From Marinobacterium aestuarii (GTDB lineage Bacteria; Pseudomonadota; Gammaproteobacteria; Pseudomonadales; Balneatricaceae), in assembly GCF_001651805.1 (NCBI RefSeq), contig NZ_CP015839.1, forward strand, positions 2,542,001 through 2,606,000: a DNA stretch of 64,000 nucleotides, given 5' to 3'. Position 1 is the stretch's first letter. Each line of letters opens with the position of its first letter. Below are positions 8,872-17,064 of this stretch, one piece after another. Below the pieces are notes generated by a model. It was not told where the DNA came from, did no database searches, and saw only the letters and a list, made by a program, of their open reading frames with translations. The translations under genes were made by a program, and so were the position numbers.

Positions 8872-9786
8872 ATGCAAGCAGCGCCCTTTTCCGCCGTACA
8901 GTCCGCCGTTCAGTCTGCGATTCACCTATATATGCAACAGCACCCTGAGCTGGCCTCGGTATCGCCACAGTGGCAGCCCATGGCCGGTGGCAGCAGCAAC
9001 CGACTCTATAGTTCGGTCGCCGACTCGCTGGTGCTGCGGGTGAATGCGGCGCCCGAGCAGGTGCCGGGCGTTGATCGCAGACGCGAAGCCGATGTGCTGG
9101 CACAGCTGCAGGGGCAACCCTGGGCACCCTGGGTGCTGCACTGCGCCGTGCAGCCCAGTGCAGCAGATGATCATGGCTGGCTGCTGACCCGCTGGCATGG
9201 CGAGAGCCCTGTAAGTGAATTGACCAGAGCGCAGCGCGCTCAACTGCGTGATGCCGTGGCCGCCTGGCAGGCGCTTGAATTGGACGTAGAGGGCCAGGAA
9301 AAGAGCATGGCAATGGATTACGACGCTCTGCTCGCAGGCTACGGCGCTCAGCTTGTCGGCCTGCCGATGGAACGCGCCCTGCAGCAGCTGGTGGTCCGCG
9401 CAGCACGGGAACTGGCATTGCTGCCCGAAATACCGCGGGTACTGACGCATCATGATCTGCACCCCGGCAATCTGTGCCTGAACGAAGACACGCTGGTGGT
9501 GGTGGACTGGGAATATGCGGCCCTTGGCTGTGCCTGGTTCGATGCCGCCGCCCTGATACAGCGCTGCGGCATGAAGGCGGAGGATATCGCTGCGCTGCCG
9601 GCGTTTGCGACTATCGATGCAACACAGCTGGCGGACGGTCTGATGCGGGCCCGCTGGCTGTGCGAAGCGCTGGAATGCCTCTGGTACTGGGCCCGTGGCC
9701 TGGCGGGCACCGACCGCAAGATGGCGGATCTGATGCGCGATACCCTGCGGCTGTTCAAACAGCCAGAATTGACGGCGGAAGACTAG
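8872..9786 (+). CDS. aminoglycoside phosphotransferase-fold kinase, thiamine kinase (ThiK)-like
   Basis: Product of 304 residues of the APH/choline kinase superfamily. Visible motifs are a glycine-rich GGSSNRLYS near residue 39, the Brenner catalytic loop HHDLHPGNL near residue 200, and the metal-binding VVDWEYA after it. Its divergent position opposite thiBPQ, with a shared promoter region of 108 bases, suggests phosphorylation of imported thiamine, as ThiK does in E. coli. This is inference from context; a choline or other small-molecule kinase is the alternative. A hairpin terminator follows. Confidence 0.7.
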   Translation: MQAAPFSAVQSAVQSAIHLYMQQHPELASVSPQWQPMAGGSSNRLYSSVADSLVLRVNAAPEQVPGVDRRREADVLAQLQGQPWAPWVLHCAVQPSAADDHGWLLTRWHGESPVSELTRAQRAQLRDAVAAWQALELDVEGQEKSMAMDYDALLAGYGAQLVGLPMERALQQLVVRAARELALLPEIPRVLTHHDLHPGNLCLNEDTLVVVDWEYAALGCAWFDAAALIQRCGMKAEDIAALPAFATIDATQLADGLMRARWLCEALECLWYWARGLAGTDRKMADLMRDTLRLFKQPELTAED

Positions 9787-9800
9787 ATACTAGTCGTTTA

Positions 9801-9840
9801 CCCCCTCACTTATAGTCGCTTTTAGCGAGGGGGATCGTTT
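9801..9840 (+). terminator. hairpin terminator after the thiK-like gene
   Basis: CCCCCTC at 9801-9807 pairs with GAGGGGG at 9827-9833, with a nested CGCT/AGCG stem inside; a short T-rich run (CGTTTT) follows. It lies between convergent genes and could serve both. Confidence 0.6.
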
Positions 9841-9854
9841 TACGGGCACATGGT

Positions 9855-10937
9855 TTAGTCGTACAAAGCCACCGTGTTTTTCAAGTCTGCAGCGAACTTA
9901 AAGATATCATCAAGGCGCTCGATCGGGTGCCGAGTCTCTTTTTTATCTTCATCAAAGAGCCCCAGATATTTCTGTGTTCTATTGAAGTGAAGTCTGCACA
10001 GGGGTTTACGGTTATTGTCGTCGAGCAGCACTCCGAAGTAGCTTTGGGTGTCTCGGGGGACTATGCGTTCGACTTCAATCACTTCTCGCAGTATCGCTCG
10101 TATAATGTGGTAGCCCTCCAGCTCTTCAACAGTCGTAACAACCTTGTTGTCCTCAGCAGCCTCAATGTCTGCATCACGCGGCTCTTGTGCGTGTGAGTCC
10201 CGTACCTGGGGAGTGTCCGAGCCGCTGGCTAGAGCCGTTTTCAGACGGTCGTTTATTTTGTCATTTAAGAACTGCCTGAGCGCCTTAACCGTCAGTTCTG
10301 AAAACTGTTCCCGAACTTTTTGAGTGATAACTCCGTCGTAAACTCTGGAAGCAAAGAAACGTACAAAGTCGTCGTCGGGTGCTGCGATTTGTTGGCCGAT
10401 AACCTTCTTTATTTGATATAAATACTTGAGTTCTCCGGCCGCATTGATCACCGAGTCCACATCGAAGTCTGCCTTGGTGAGTTTTGCAACTTCGGGAATG
10501 ACATGCTCATCAATATTGGACAAATCAAGTTCAAGAAATGGTTTTTCGTCCATCTTGTTTGGTGCTTCTAGATCCGTAAAGAACTGGTAGACGACGCCGT
10601 TAGTGAGTACTGCGATTCTGGCATTGGTGACGGAGAAGTAGCGGTATAGCTGAGATGCATGTTTGAGTGAAAGAGGTTCGTTGTACTTTTTGCACTCGAT
10701 CAGGATCTGGATGACTCCATCTTTCAAAAGCGCATAGTCTACTTTTTCTCCCTTCTTGGTACCGGTATCCGCAGTGAACTCCGGTATCACTTCGGAAGGG
10801 TCAAATACGTCATAGCCAAGTACGTTATTCAGAAAGGGCATCACAAAGGCGTTTTTGGTTGCCTCCTCTGTTTCGATCATGCTGCCCAGCTGCTTGATTT
10901 TGTTGGCAAGTGTCGCCAAAGAATTGCCTATTTCCAT
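9855..10937 (-). CDS. lone type I restriction endonuclease R-subunit N-terminal-like protein (HSDR_N_2)
   Basis: Product of 360 residues. The N-terminal half matches the HsdR N-terminal nuclease family: ETEEATKNAFVMPFLNNVLGYD near residue 23 (position only), then KVDYAL (Asp) and ILIECKK (Glu-x-Lys), which together form a PD-(D/E)xK active site at about residues 66-83. There is no helicase part and no methylase or specificity gene nearby, so it is not a complete type I system. Similar stand-alone proteins occur scattered in bacteria, often near mobile DNA, and their role is unknown; defence is plausible. Base composition is visibly more AT-rich than both neighbours, a sign of recent arrival. 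AGGGAG precedes ATG 10937. Confidence 0.75.
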   Translation of the reverse strand: MEIGNSLATLANKIKQLGSMIETEEATKNAFVMPFLNNVLGYDVFDPSEVIPEFTADTGTKKGEKVDYALLKDGVIQILIECKKYNEPLSLKHASQLYRYFSVTNARIAVLTNGVVYQFFTDLEAPNKMDEKPFLELDLSNIDEHVIPEVAKLTKADFDVDSVINAAGELKYLYQIKKVIGQQIAAPDDDFVRFFASRVYDGVITQKVREQFSELTVKALRQFLNDKINDRLKTALASGSDTPQVRDSHAQEPRDADIEAAEDNKVVTTVEELEGYHIIRAILREVIEVERIVPRDTQSYFGVLLDDNNRKPLCRLHFNRTQKYLGLFDEDKKETRHPIERLDDIFKFAADLKNTVALYD

Positions 10938-11314
10938 GCTTTACTCCCTGTGCCCGCGGCATTTGAATCATCCTGATGAAGAATTGGCACTGCCATGCAA
11001 CCGCATAGAGCGCAGGCCAAACCACTGCAGCTTGATGGATCACTGTGGATTGCGCAAGGATGGCCGTGCGAACGGGTTAGTTTGCCGATGCAGTCATCAG
11101 TTTCTGGCATGTGAAATGCGGGATACTTTCGTAAAGTACTTCGTTTTGTTCCTCAATTGACTGAAGCGCTGCGAAACAGTGCGGCGATGTCGCCGGGGCT
11201 GCGTTGCCTGTAACGGCAGGGTGATGCAGGGATGTGAAACAGGGTGGTTGCCAGCAACGCCCGGGCGCTTAAGGTTGCCCGGGCTTTTTTGTTGCTGGTA
11301 TCAAGGGCTGGAAC
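10938..11314. other. intergenic region without a recognised gene
   Basis: Between the HSDR-like gene and the aminotransferase end I see no convincing coding frame. The first 220 bases are AT-richer, like the nuclease gene. A strong plus-strand terminator closes the region (see 11254-11295), which raises the possibility of a short untranslated transcript. Confidence 0.35.
11254..11295 (+). terminator. Rho-independent terminator pointing rightwards
   Basis: Two GCCCGGGC blocks (11259-11266 and 11277-11284) pair across a 10-base loop and are followed by TTTTTT. GCAAC/GTTGC flank it. The T-run is on the plus strand only, though the next gene is on the minus strand. Confidence 0.7.
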
Positions 11315-12709
11315 TTAGAGGTAGCCCTCGGCCTTGAGCTCGGCGGTGGTCACTTCGATGCTTTCCCGCAGGGTGGCGACCATGAAGTCGACATGCTCGC
11401 GGGTCAGTGTCAGCGGCGGTGACAGCACGTTCATGTGGGCCAGCGGACGCACGATCAGGCCGCGGGCCTGGCAGTGATCGGCGATACGGTTGCCGACCTT
11501 GGCCTCGGGGCTGATCAGTTCCTTGGTGTCCTTGTTCGCCACGTTCTCGATGCACATCATGAACTTGCGCCCGCGTACATCACCGACGATCTGCAGATCG
11601 CTCAGCGTTTTAAGTTGCTGCTCAAAATAGGCGCCCATTTCCTGCACATGGCCGCAGAGGTTTTCACGCTCCATGATTTCGATATTCTTTACGCCGGCCG
11701 CACAGCTTACCGGATGGCCCGAGTAGGTGTAACCGTGGGTGAAAATGGCACCGTCGGCCTGGGGCTTGCTGATGACGTCGTAAATGTCCGACGACAGGAT
11801 GGTCGCACCCAGGGGCAGGTAGCCCGATGTCAGGCCCTTGGCGCAGGTGATGATGTCCGGCACGATGCCGAACTCATCTTCGGAGGCGAACATGTGCCCC
11901 AGGCGGCCAAAGGCGGTTACAACTTCGTCGGATACATAGAGCACGCCGTACTTGCGGCATACCGCGAGGATTTTCTTGTGGTAGCCATCGGGCTGTACGA
12001 TAACGCCGCCGGCCCCCATGATGGGCTCGGCGAAGAAGGCGGCGACGTTGTCGGCACCCAGCTCGAGAATCTTGTCTTCCAGCTCCTGTACCTTCTCGTC
12101 ACAGAAATCTTCCAGGCTCTGGCCTTCAGGGCGGCGGTACGGGTTGGGGCAGGAAATGTGGTGCACCAGCTGCTCATCGATATCGAAACCGATATGGTCG
12201 AACTTCACCCCGGTGATGGACATCGCCATGTAGGTGCTGCCGTGATATCCATCGATGCGCGAGATGATCTTCTTCTTGGTCTTCTGACCCAGCTGGTTGA
12301 AGTAGAAGTGAATGATGCGCACGGCGGTGTCATTGGCAACGGAGCCGCCGCAGCCGTAGAACACATGGTTCAGGTTGCCGGGGGCCAGTTCTGCCAGTTT
12401 TGCGGCCAGCTTCGCTGCGGGCACGGTGGTGTGGTGGCCAAAGCTGGAGTAGTAGGGAATCTGGCGGATCTGGTCCGCAATGGCTTCGGCCATTTCTTCG
12501 CGGGCATAACCGATGTTGACGCACCAGAGGCCGCCGATGCCATCCAGGTATTCACGGCCGTCGCCATCCTTGACATGCACATTGTCACTGTCCGCCAGGA
12601 CCATGGATCCCGTTTCCTTGAACGTGGAAAAATCGGTCCATGGGTGAATGTAGTGGTCTTTATCCTGTTGCCACACGGTTTGCATGTCGATCTTCTGTTG
12701 TTCGGACAT
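11315..12709 (-). CDS. class III (omega) PLP aminotransferase, SpuC/Tpa-like
   Basis: Product of 464 residues. It shows the class III core: LDGIGGLWCVNIGY near the N-terminus, the GSVANDTAVR phosphate loop, YHGSTYMAMSITG, SDEVVTAFGRLG (PLP-ring Asp) and ITCAKGLTSGYLPLG with the Schiff-base Lys. The family includes putrescine-pyruvate (SpuC) and taurine-pyruvate (Tpa) aminotransferases, which move an amino group from a terminal amine to pyruvate and leave an aldehyde. ATG 12709 is preferred because AGGAG is 11 bases away; an ATG at 12718 sits only two bases from it. It lies downstream of the APC permease on the same strand, but a terminator and a promoter-like gap separate them. Confidence 0.85.
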   Translation of the reverse strand: MSEQQKIDMQTVWQQDKDHYIHPWTDFSTFKETGSMVLADSDNVHVKDGDGREYLDGIGGLWCVNIGYAREEMAEAIADQIRQIPYYSSFGHHTTVPAAKLAAKLAELAPGNLNHVFYGCGGSVANDTAVRIIHFYFNQLGQKTKKKIISRIDGYHGSTYMAMSITGVKFDHIGFDIDEQLVHHISCPNPYRRPEGQSLEDFCDEKVQELEDKILELGADNVAAFFAEPIMGAGGVIVQPDGYHKKILAVCRKYGVLYVSDEVVTAFGRLGHMFASEDEFGIVPDIITCAKGLTSGYLPLGATILSSDIYDVISKPQADGAIFTHGYTYSGHPVSCAAGVKNIEIMERENLCGHVQEMGAYFEQQLKTLSDLQIVGDVRGRKFMMCIENVANKDTKELISPEAKVGNRIADHCQARGLIVRPLAHMNVLSPPLTLTREHVDFMVATLRESIEVTTAELKAEGYL

Positions 12710-12780
12710 TTTCAACATCGCTCCTGGTTCTAATTCTTGCTGCTGAGATACCTGTCCAGATTAAAGGGATCCTTAGTATT

Positions 12781-12796
12781 GGTAAAATATGTTTTT
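12781..12796 (-). promoter_or_regulatory. weak copy of the shared AT-rich palindrome
   Basis: GGTAAAATATGTTTTT lies about 75 bases upstream of the aminotransferase start. It matches the TTAAAATATTTTTAA motif at 11 of 15 positions; alone this would not be significant. Confidence 0.3.
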
Positions 12797-12871
12797 TCGT
12801 TAGTCTGTATTTGTAAATCCTTTCCATTGTCGACCGGGGCATACCGGTTGTGTGCGCGCAGCGCCTATACG

Positions 12872-12904
12872 AAAAAAGCCGCGGCCCAGTGTGGGCGGCG
12901 GCTT
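12872..12904 (-). terminator. terminator of the APC permease gene
   Basis: On the minus strand AAGCCGCCGCCC pairs imperfectly with GGCCGCGGCTT, followed by TTTTTT. It lies 30 bases after the permease stop. Confidence 0.7.
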
Positions 12905-12935
12905 GGAGGACGGCCGATAGGGCGGGCTGACCGGG

Positions 12936-14363
12936 TTACTCGGCCTTGAGCGCCTTCTCGATTGGTTCGGGCTTGAACAGGGGTTTCTTCATTACCAGCT
13001 TGATCCAGACCACGGCTATTACCGATACCAGTCCCAGCACCATGCCCGCAGCACCGAATATCTGGCCGCTGAGCTCCGGCGCCGGCGAGGCGTAATAGAT
13101 GGCGTAGACCATGCCGCCGATACCGACGATCTGGGGCAGCGGGTAGAAGGGCGTTTTGTAGGGGCGCTCCAGGTCCGGATAGCGGCGACGCAGGGCAATC
13201 ACGTTGACGTGGGTAATGATGTAGGCCAGCAGCCAGGCGATGGCGGCGGAGATCAGCAGCAGGCCGATGGCATCGGGATTGTCGCCCATGATGATCATGG
13301 GTAGCCCGGTGACGGCGGCCACGAAGAGGACCGCAACCCAGGGGGTGTTTGTGCCCGGTGTGAGTTTTTTCAGCTGCGGAAACGCCTGGCCATTCTGGGC
13401 CATGCCAAAGAGCATGCGGGGAATGGCCGCCAGCGAGGTGTTCAGGGTGCTGCAGGTGGCGGTTACGGCGGCAATGGCCAGGAAGGTCAGGCCGACATCG
13501 CCGAACACCGCCTTGGCGTAGTCGTAATGGGGCAGCGGCGACGCGGCCAGCTCATCGGCGGGAATGTAGAACAGCGCTCCCAGGCAATAGATGCTGATGG
13601 TCACGAAAATAATGGTTACGCCCAGCAGCATCGAGCGGGGAATGTCGCGCCCGGGATTTTTCGACTCCTCTACCAGCGGGCAGACGAACTCGGCGCCCAC
13701 GTAGCCCCAGATCGCCAGGGCCACCAGGGTGATAACGCCGGCGCCCATGGGGTTCCAGTCGGCGGTCAGGCTGATACCGTCGGTATGGGGAGTGGCGATG
13801 CCGAATACGGCGCTCAGGCCCAGCATCAACAGCACCAGCACCATCACGAAGGCGAGCACAGACTGCAGTTTGGCAAAGAGGTCAATGCCCATCAGGTTCA
13901 GCACCGTGAAGATGGCCAGCAGCCCAAAGCCCACGCTCATCGGTGGAAAGACGCCGGGATAGATCTTTTCCAGAATGAAATCCACCAGCAGCAGCTCGGC
14001 GGACAGCGCAAACATGGCCACCACCACGTAGCCCGAGAACACCGCCAGGATGGCGGGGAACTGGCCGATCGCCACCTCGGTATAGCTACTGAGGCTGCCG
14101 GCCCGGGGAATCATCAGCGAAAGCTCGGAGAAGGAATAGACGTAGGTCAGCGCCAGTATATAGCCCAGCGCCAGGGGAATGATGAAGCCCAGGCCCGCAA
14201 TGCCCGCGCCTTGCAGCATTAGCACCATCACGCCCTGGGAAACCACGAGGCCCACCGCCACGGCGAGCAGGGATCCAAGGCCGAGTATGCGTTTGAAGCC
14301 TGTTTTTTCAGTTGCGGCGCTGAGCGAATGCTCGGCGGCAACAAAGCCTGTTTGATCGGACAT
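12936..14363 (-). CDS. APC-superfamily amino acid/amine permease
   Basis: Product of 475 residues with about twelve transmembrane segments. The N-terminal helix 1 (GLGSLLAVAVGLVVSQGVMVL) and the YVYSFSELSLMIPRAGSLSSY stretch are typical of APC transporters, as is WGYVGAEFVCPLVEESKNPGRDIPRS in helix 6-7 (positions only; about residues 215-240). It probably imports the amine or amino acid degraded by the surrounding enzymes, at the inner membrane. The closest characterised relatives cannot be decided by eye; PuuP-like and ethanolamine/putrescine permeases are candidates. It has its own terminator and lies between the deacylase and aminotransferase genes, all leftward. Confidence 0.85.
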   Translation of the reverse strand: MSDQTGFVAAEHSLSAATEKTGFKRILGLGSLLAVAVGLVVSQGVMVLMLQGAGIAGLGFIIPLALGYILALTYVYSFSELSLMIPRAGSLSSYTEVAIGQFPAILAVFSGYVVVAMFALSAELLLVDFILEKIYPGVFPPMSVGFGLLAIFTVLNLMGIDLFAKLQSVLAFVMVLVLLMLGLSAVFGIATPHTDGISLTADWNPMGAGVITLVALAIWGYVGAEFVCPLVEESKNPGRDIPRSMLLGVTIIFVTISIYCLGALFYIPADELAASPLPHYDYAKAVFGDVGLTFLAIAAVTATCSTLNTSLAAIPRMLFGMAQNGQAFPQLKKLTPGTNTPWVAVLFVAAVTGLPMIIMGDNPDAIGLLLISAAIAWLLAYIITHVNVIALRRRYPDLERPYKTPFYPLPQIVGIGGMVYAIYYASPAPELSGQIFGAAGMVLGLVSVIAVVWIKLVMKKPLFKPEPIEKALKAE

Positions 14364-14509
14364 ATTTAGCTCCTGTTGGTTTTTATAGTTGTCGGTTCAC
14401 GGGTCGACTGTCAAATTGGGGCCCTGTTGTTGCCCCGGTGCCGTTGCCGGCATAGCACCGCTGCCATGACGGCATTGCTGTAACGCAGGTGTCTGCTCCC
14501 TGGGCTGAA

Positions 14510-15688
14510 TTACTGAAGGCTGAGGCGCTCTATCAGGCGCTGCATGAAGGTTTGGCATTGCTGCAGTTGCGAAAGCTCGATGTATTCATCGGGTTTGTGC
14601 CCTTGATCCATGCTGCCGGGGCCGCATACCACCGTGGGCACCTGCAGTGCCTGGCTGAAAAGCCCGCCTTCGGTGCCGAAGTTGATATTGCCAAGGGGCG
14701 CATCGGCCTGGTTGGTCAGCTGGCGCACGAAGGTGATTGCCTCGCCGTCCTCGGCCGTGCTGAGACCGGGGTATTCGGTAGTGATGTCGATATCGATACG
14801 GCAGCTGTCATCGACCCGGCGCATTTCGCGTTCAAGGTTGCCGGCTTCGGTGCGCAGCTGGGCCAGCAGGTCGTGGGGATCCTCGGCGGCGATGTTGCGC
14901 ATCTCGAACAGGAAACTGCAGTGCTGCGGGACTATGTTCAATGCCTGGCCACCCTGAACGGTGCCGGTATGAACGGTACTGAAGGGGATGTCGTAGCCCT
15001 CTTCGAAGGGGCCCTGCTGCTGGCGTAGCTGGGCCTGCTGCTCCAGCCAGCCGATCAGGCGGGCGGCATAGTTCACCGCATTGACCCCCTGGGGCGCCAT
15101 GCCGGAATGACAGGCCTTGCCCTGCACGGTCACGCGCGCGGCAAGCTTGCCCTTGTGCTTGTTAACCACCTGCAGGCCTGTCGGTTCGCCGATGATGCAC
15201 AGCGCCGGCTTGACCGGCTGCTGTGCCAGCATGTGGATCATGCGGCGCACGCCCACGCAGCCGATTTCTTCGTCATAAGACAGGGCCAGGTGGATGGGCG
15301 TTTGCAGCCGGGCAGCCTGCATGGCGGGTACGGCGGCCAGTGCCACGGCGATAAAGCCCTTCATGTCGGCGGTACCGCGACCGTAAAAGCGGCCGTCTTC
15401 ATCGCTGAGTTCATGGGGGGGGCGGGTCCAGTTCTGGCCGGTGACCGGGACCGTATCGGTATGGCCGGACAGCATGACACCGGCCTTGTCGGCAGGACCC
15501 AGGGTCGCGTAGAGGTTGGCCTTGGTGTTGTCGTCGTTGTGGATCAGCTGGCTCTCTACGCCATGACTGCGCAGGTAATCCTGTACCCAGGCCAGCAGTG
15601 CCAGGTTCGAGTGGGCGCTGGTGGTATCGAAGCTGATCAGCTTTCGCAAAATGTGCACTGTGGCGGCATCATTCATCAGGTCGTTCAT
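14510..15688 (-). CDS. M20 metallopeptidase, acetylornithine deacetylase (ArgE)-like
   Basis: Product of 392 residues. The two-zinc site of M20 enzymes is complete: LSGHTDTVPV (His, Asp), GRGTADMKGF (bridging Asp), SYDEEIGC (catalytic Glu and ligand Glu), GEPTGL and a C-terminal GPGSMDQGHKPDEYI (His). The lid/dimer domain starts at KGKLAARVTVQGKACHSGMAP (positions about 186-206). The architecture is closest to ArgE, which removes acetate from N2-acetylornithine. Its place in a catabolic cluster rather than an arginine operon suggests deacylation of an imported N-acyl compound. A strong copy of the shared palindrome lies 65 bases upstream of the start. Confidence 0.85.
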   Translation of the reverse strand: MNDLMNDAATVHILRKLISFDTTSAHSNLALLAWVQDYLRSHGVESQLIHNDDNTKANLYATLGPADKAGVMLSGHTDTVPVTGQNWTRPPHELSDEDGRFYGRGTADMKGFIAVALAAVPAMQAARLQTPIHLALSYDEEIGCVGVRRMIHMLAQQPVKPALCIIGEPTGLQVVNKHKGKLAARVTVQGKACHSGMAPQGVNAVNYAARLIGWLEQQAQLRQQQGPFEEGYDIPFSTVHTGTVQGGQALNIVPQHCSFLFEMRNIAAEDPHDLLAQLRTEAGNLEREMRRVDDSCRIDIDITTEYPGLSTAEDGEAITFVRQLTNQADAPLGNINFGTEGGLFSQALQVPTVVCGPGSMDQGHKPDEYIELSQLQQCQTFMQRLIERLSLQ

Positions 15689-15752
15689 GCAGTCTCCGGG
15701 CGCCTGGCGGGTCGGCGATGTTGAATCCAGACTAGGGGATGGCTCTGGATTC

Positions 15753-15767
15753 TTAAAATATTTTTAA
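15753..15767 (-). promoter_or_regulatory. AT-rich palindrome, putative LysR operator (deacylase promoter)
   Basis: TTAAAATATTTTTAA, nearly identical to the copy at 18426. It contains a T-N11-A core as seen in LysR operators and lies 65 bases upstream of the M20 deacylase start. Confidence 0.5.
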
Positions 15768-15886
15768 TCTTTGTTTAGTATCAAAAAACTTAATTCATGG
15801 CGGCGCATATGCCGCCGGGTTGTACAGCCGCTGTATGCGAACACAGGCCCCCGCCACTGTGCAGGCGGGGCCTGTGCTAACGCCGT

Positions 15887-16558
15887 TTACTCGTCGCCGG
15901 GCACGCCGAAGGACTCCGCATCCGACGGGTTGCTGGCGCGGGTGATGTACGCCTGCATCTGGGGCTCGTAGAGCGTCCAGAGGGTACGCAGCTCGGCAAT
16001 GGGCGTCCCGTGCCAGTCGGCGCGCAGGTCCACCACCGGCCAGCTGGGTTCGGCACTGACTTTTAGGCCCGCGGAGTACACCGGGCCCATCTCGCCGCCC
16101 GCCGCCAGGCCCGCTTCCAGTGCCTGTAGCAGGCGCTCCGCCAGGTGGCCGCGGCTGCTTTCAAAGGTCCTGACCATGGCCTGGGGGACGGCGTCGTTGG
16201 CCAGCAGGTTACCCATGGCCAGGCAGTGCTGGCCCTGGGCCGTGGCGTGGATTCCCAGTGCCCGGGCGCCGCTGAAGGTCGCAGTGTCACCCCGTGCATT
16301 GAGTACACCCAGCTGGCGCCACTCGATGTCGGTATCCGCCTGGGCCTGGGCCTTGAGAATCTCTTCCGGCGAGAGGCCCTCGCGCAGCAGTTCCAGGCCC
16401 AGGGAGCCCAGCGCCGGGTTGGTGACGTTCTGGGTCAGGGCAACACCGGTGCCGCTGGCGACCCAGGCGCAGCGGCTGGTGACGCAAATGCTGGACGAGG
16501 TAATGGCACAGCCGAGCATGCCGGTATCAGGGCAGTAGCCTGCAACGGAAAAGGTCAT
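15887..16558 (-). CDS. DUF1028 family protein (Ntn-hydrolase-like)
   Basis: Product of 223 residues. It begins MTFSVAGYCPDTGMLGCAITSSS, the normal DUF1028 start, with TQNVTNPALGSLGLELL and AMGNLLANDAVPQAM following. DUF1028 proteins have been predicted to have an N-terminal-nucleophile hydrolase fold and are often encoded beside RidA and amino acid or peptide catabolic genes; no reaction is established. ATG 16558 overlaps the stop of the ridA-like gene by four bases, so the two are translationally coupled. The C-terminus is short compared with versions that carry an added peptidoglycan-binding part. Confidence 0.85.
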   Translation of the reverse strand: MTFSVAGYCPDTGMLGCAITSSSICVTSRCAWVASGTGVALTQNVTNPALGSLGLELLREGLSPEEILKAQAQADTDIEWRQLGVLNARGDTATFSGARALGIHATAQGQHCLAMGNLLANDAVPQAMVRTFESSRGHLAERLLQALEAGLAAGGEMGPVYSAGLKVSAEPSWPVVDLRADWHGTPIAELRTLWTLYEPQMQAYITRASNPSDAESFGVPGDE

Positions 16559-16977
16559 GGTGCCTCCGCGTCGGGAATGACAGCGATGACGTCAATTTCC
16601 ATCAGCCACTCCGGCTGGGCCAGACCTGCAACCACCAGCCCGGTGGAGATGGGAAACACACCCTTGAGCCATTTGCCCACTTCGCGGTACACGGGCTCGC
16701 GAAAGCGCGGGTCGGTGATGTAGGTAGTGGTCTTGACGATATGGGACATGTCGGAGCCGGCTTCTTCGAGCAACTGCTTGACGTTTTTCATGGCCTGCTC
16801 GGACTGGGCGCGCGGATCGCCCAGGCCAACGAGCCGGCCTTCGAAGTCGGTACCTACCTGGCCGCGGACATAAACGGTATTACCGGCCCGAACCGCCTGA
16901 CAAAGATCGTTGTCCAGCGTCTGGTTGGGGTAGGTAACTTTGGTGTTGAACATGCGAATACGTGTATGGGTCGGCAT
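16555..16977 (-). CDS. RidA/YjgF/UK114 family protein lacking the deaminase arginine
   Basis: Product of 140 residues, one RidA domain. The core NTVYVRGQVGTDFEGRLVG and IVKTTTYITDPRFREPVYRE are clear. In Salmonella RidA the imine-hydrolysing Arg105 is in an ARS motif after the FP pair; here the equivalent reads FPISTGLVV, so that arginine is absent. This places the protein among RidA relatives (Rid1-7 types) that do not hydrolyse 2-aminoacrylate in the usual way. ATG 16977 has GGAG nearby; the longer frame to 17013 is less likely. It lies between the monooxygenase and DUF1028 genes in one operon. Confidence 0.85.
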   Translation of the reverse strand: MPTHTRIRMFNTKVTYPNQTLDNDLCQAVRAGNTVYVRGQVGTDFEGRLVGLGDPRAQSEQAMKNVKQLLEEAGSDMSHIVKTTTYITDPRFREPVYREVGKWLKGVFPISTGLVVAGLAQPEWLMEIDVIAVIPDAEAP

Positions 16978-17064
16978 TAACCTGCTCCAGCGATTGTGTG
17001 TAATAAAGGGCAAGCACCGGTGCAGGCAATTGAGTCTGCCCCGGGATTGTTGTTACGACAGTTG

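Noticed and set aside
11435-12733. Plus-strand frame of 432 codons
   Set aside because: It is antisense to the aminotransferase gene and rich in His/Gly/Val without family motifs.
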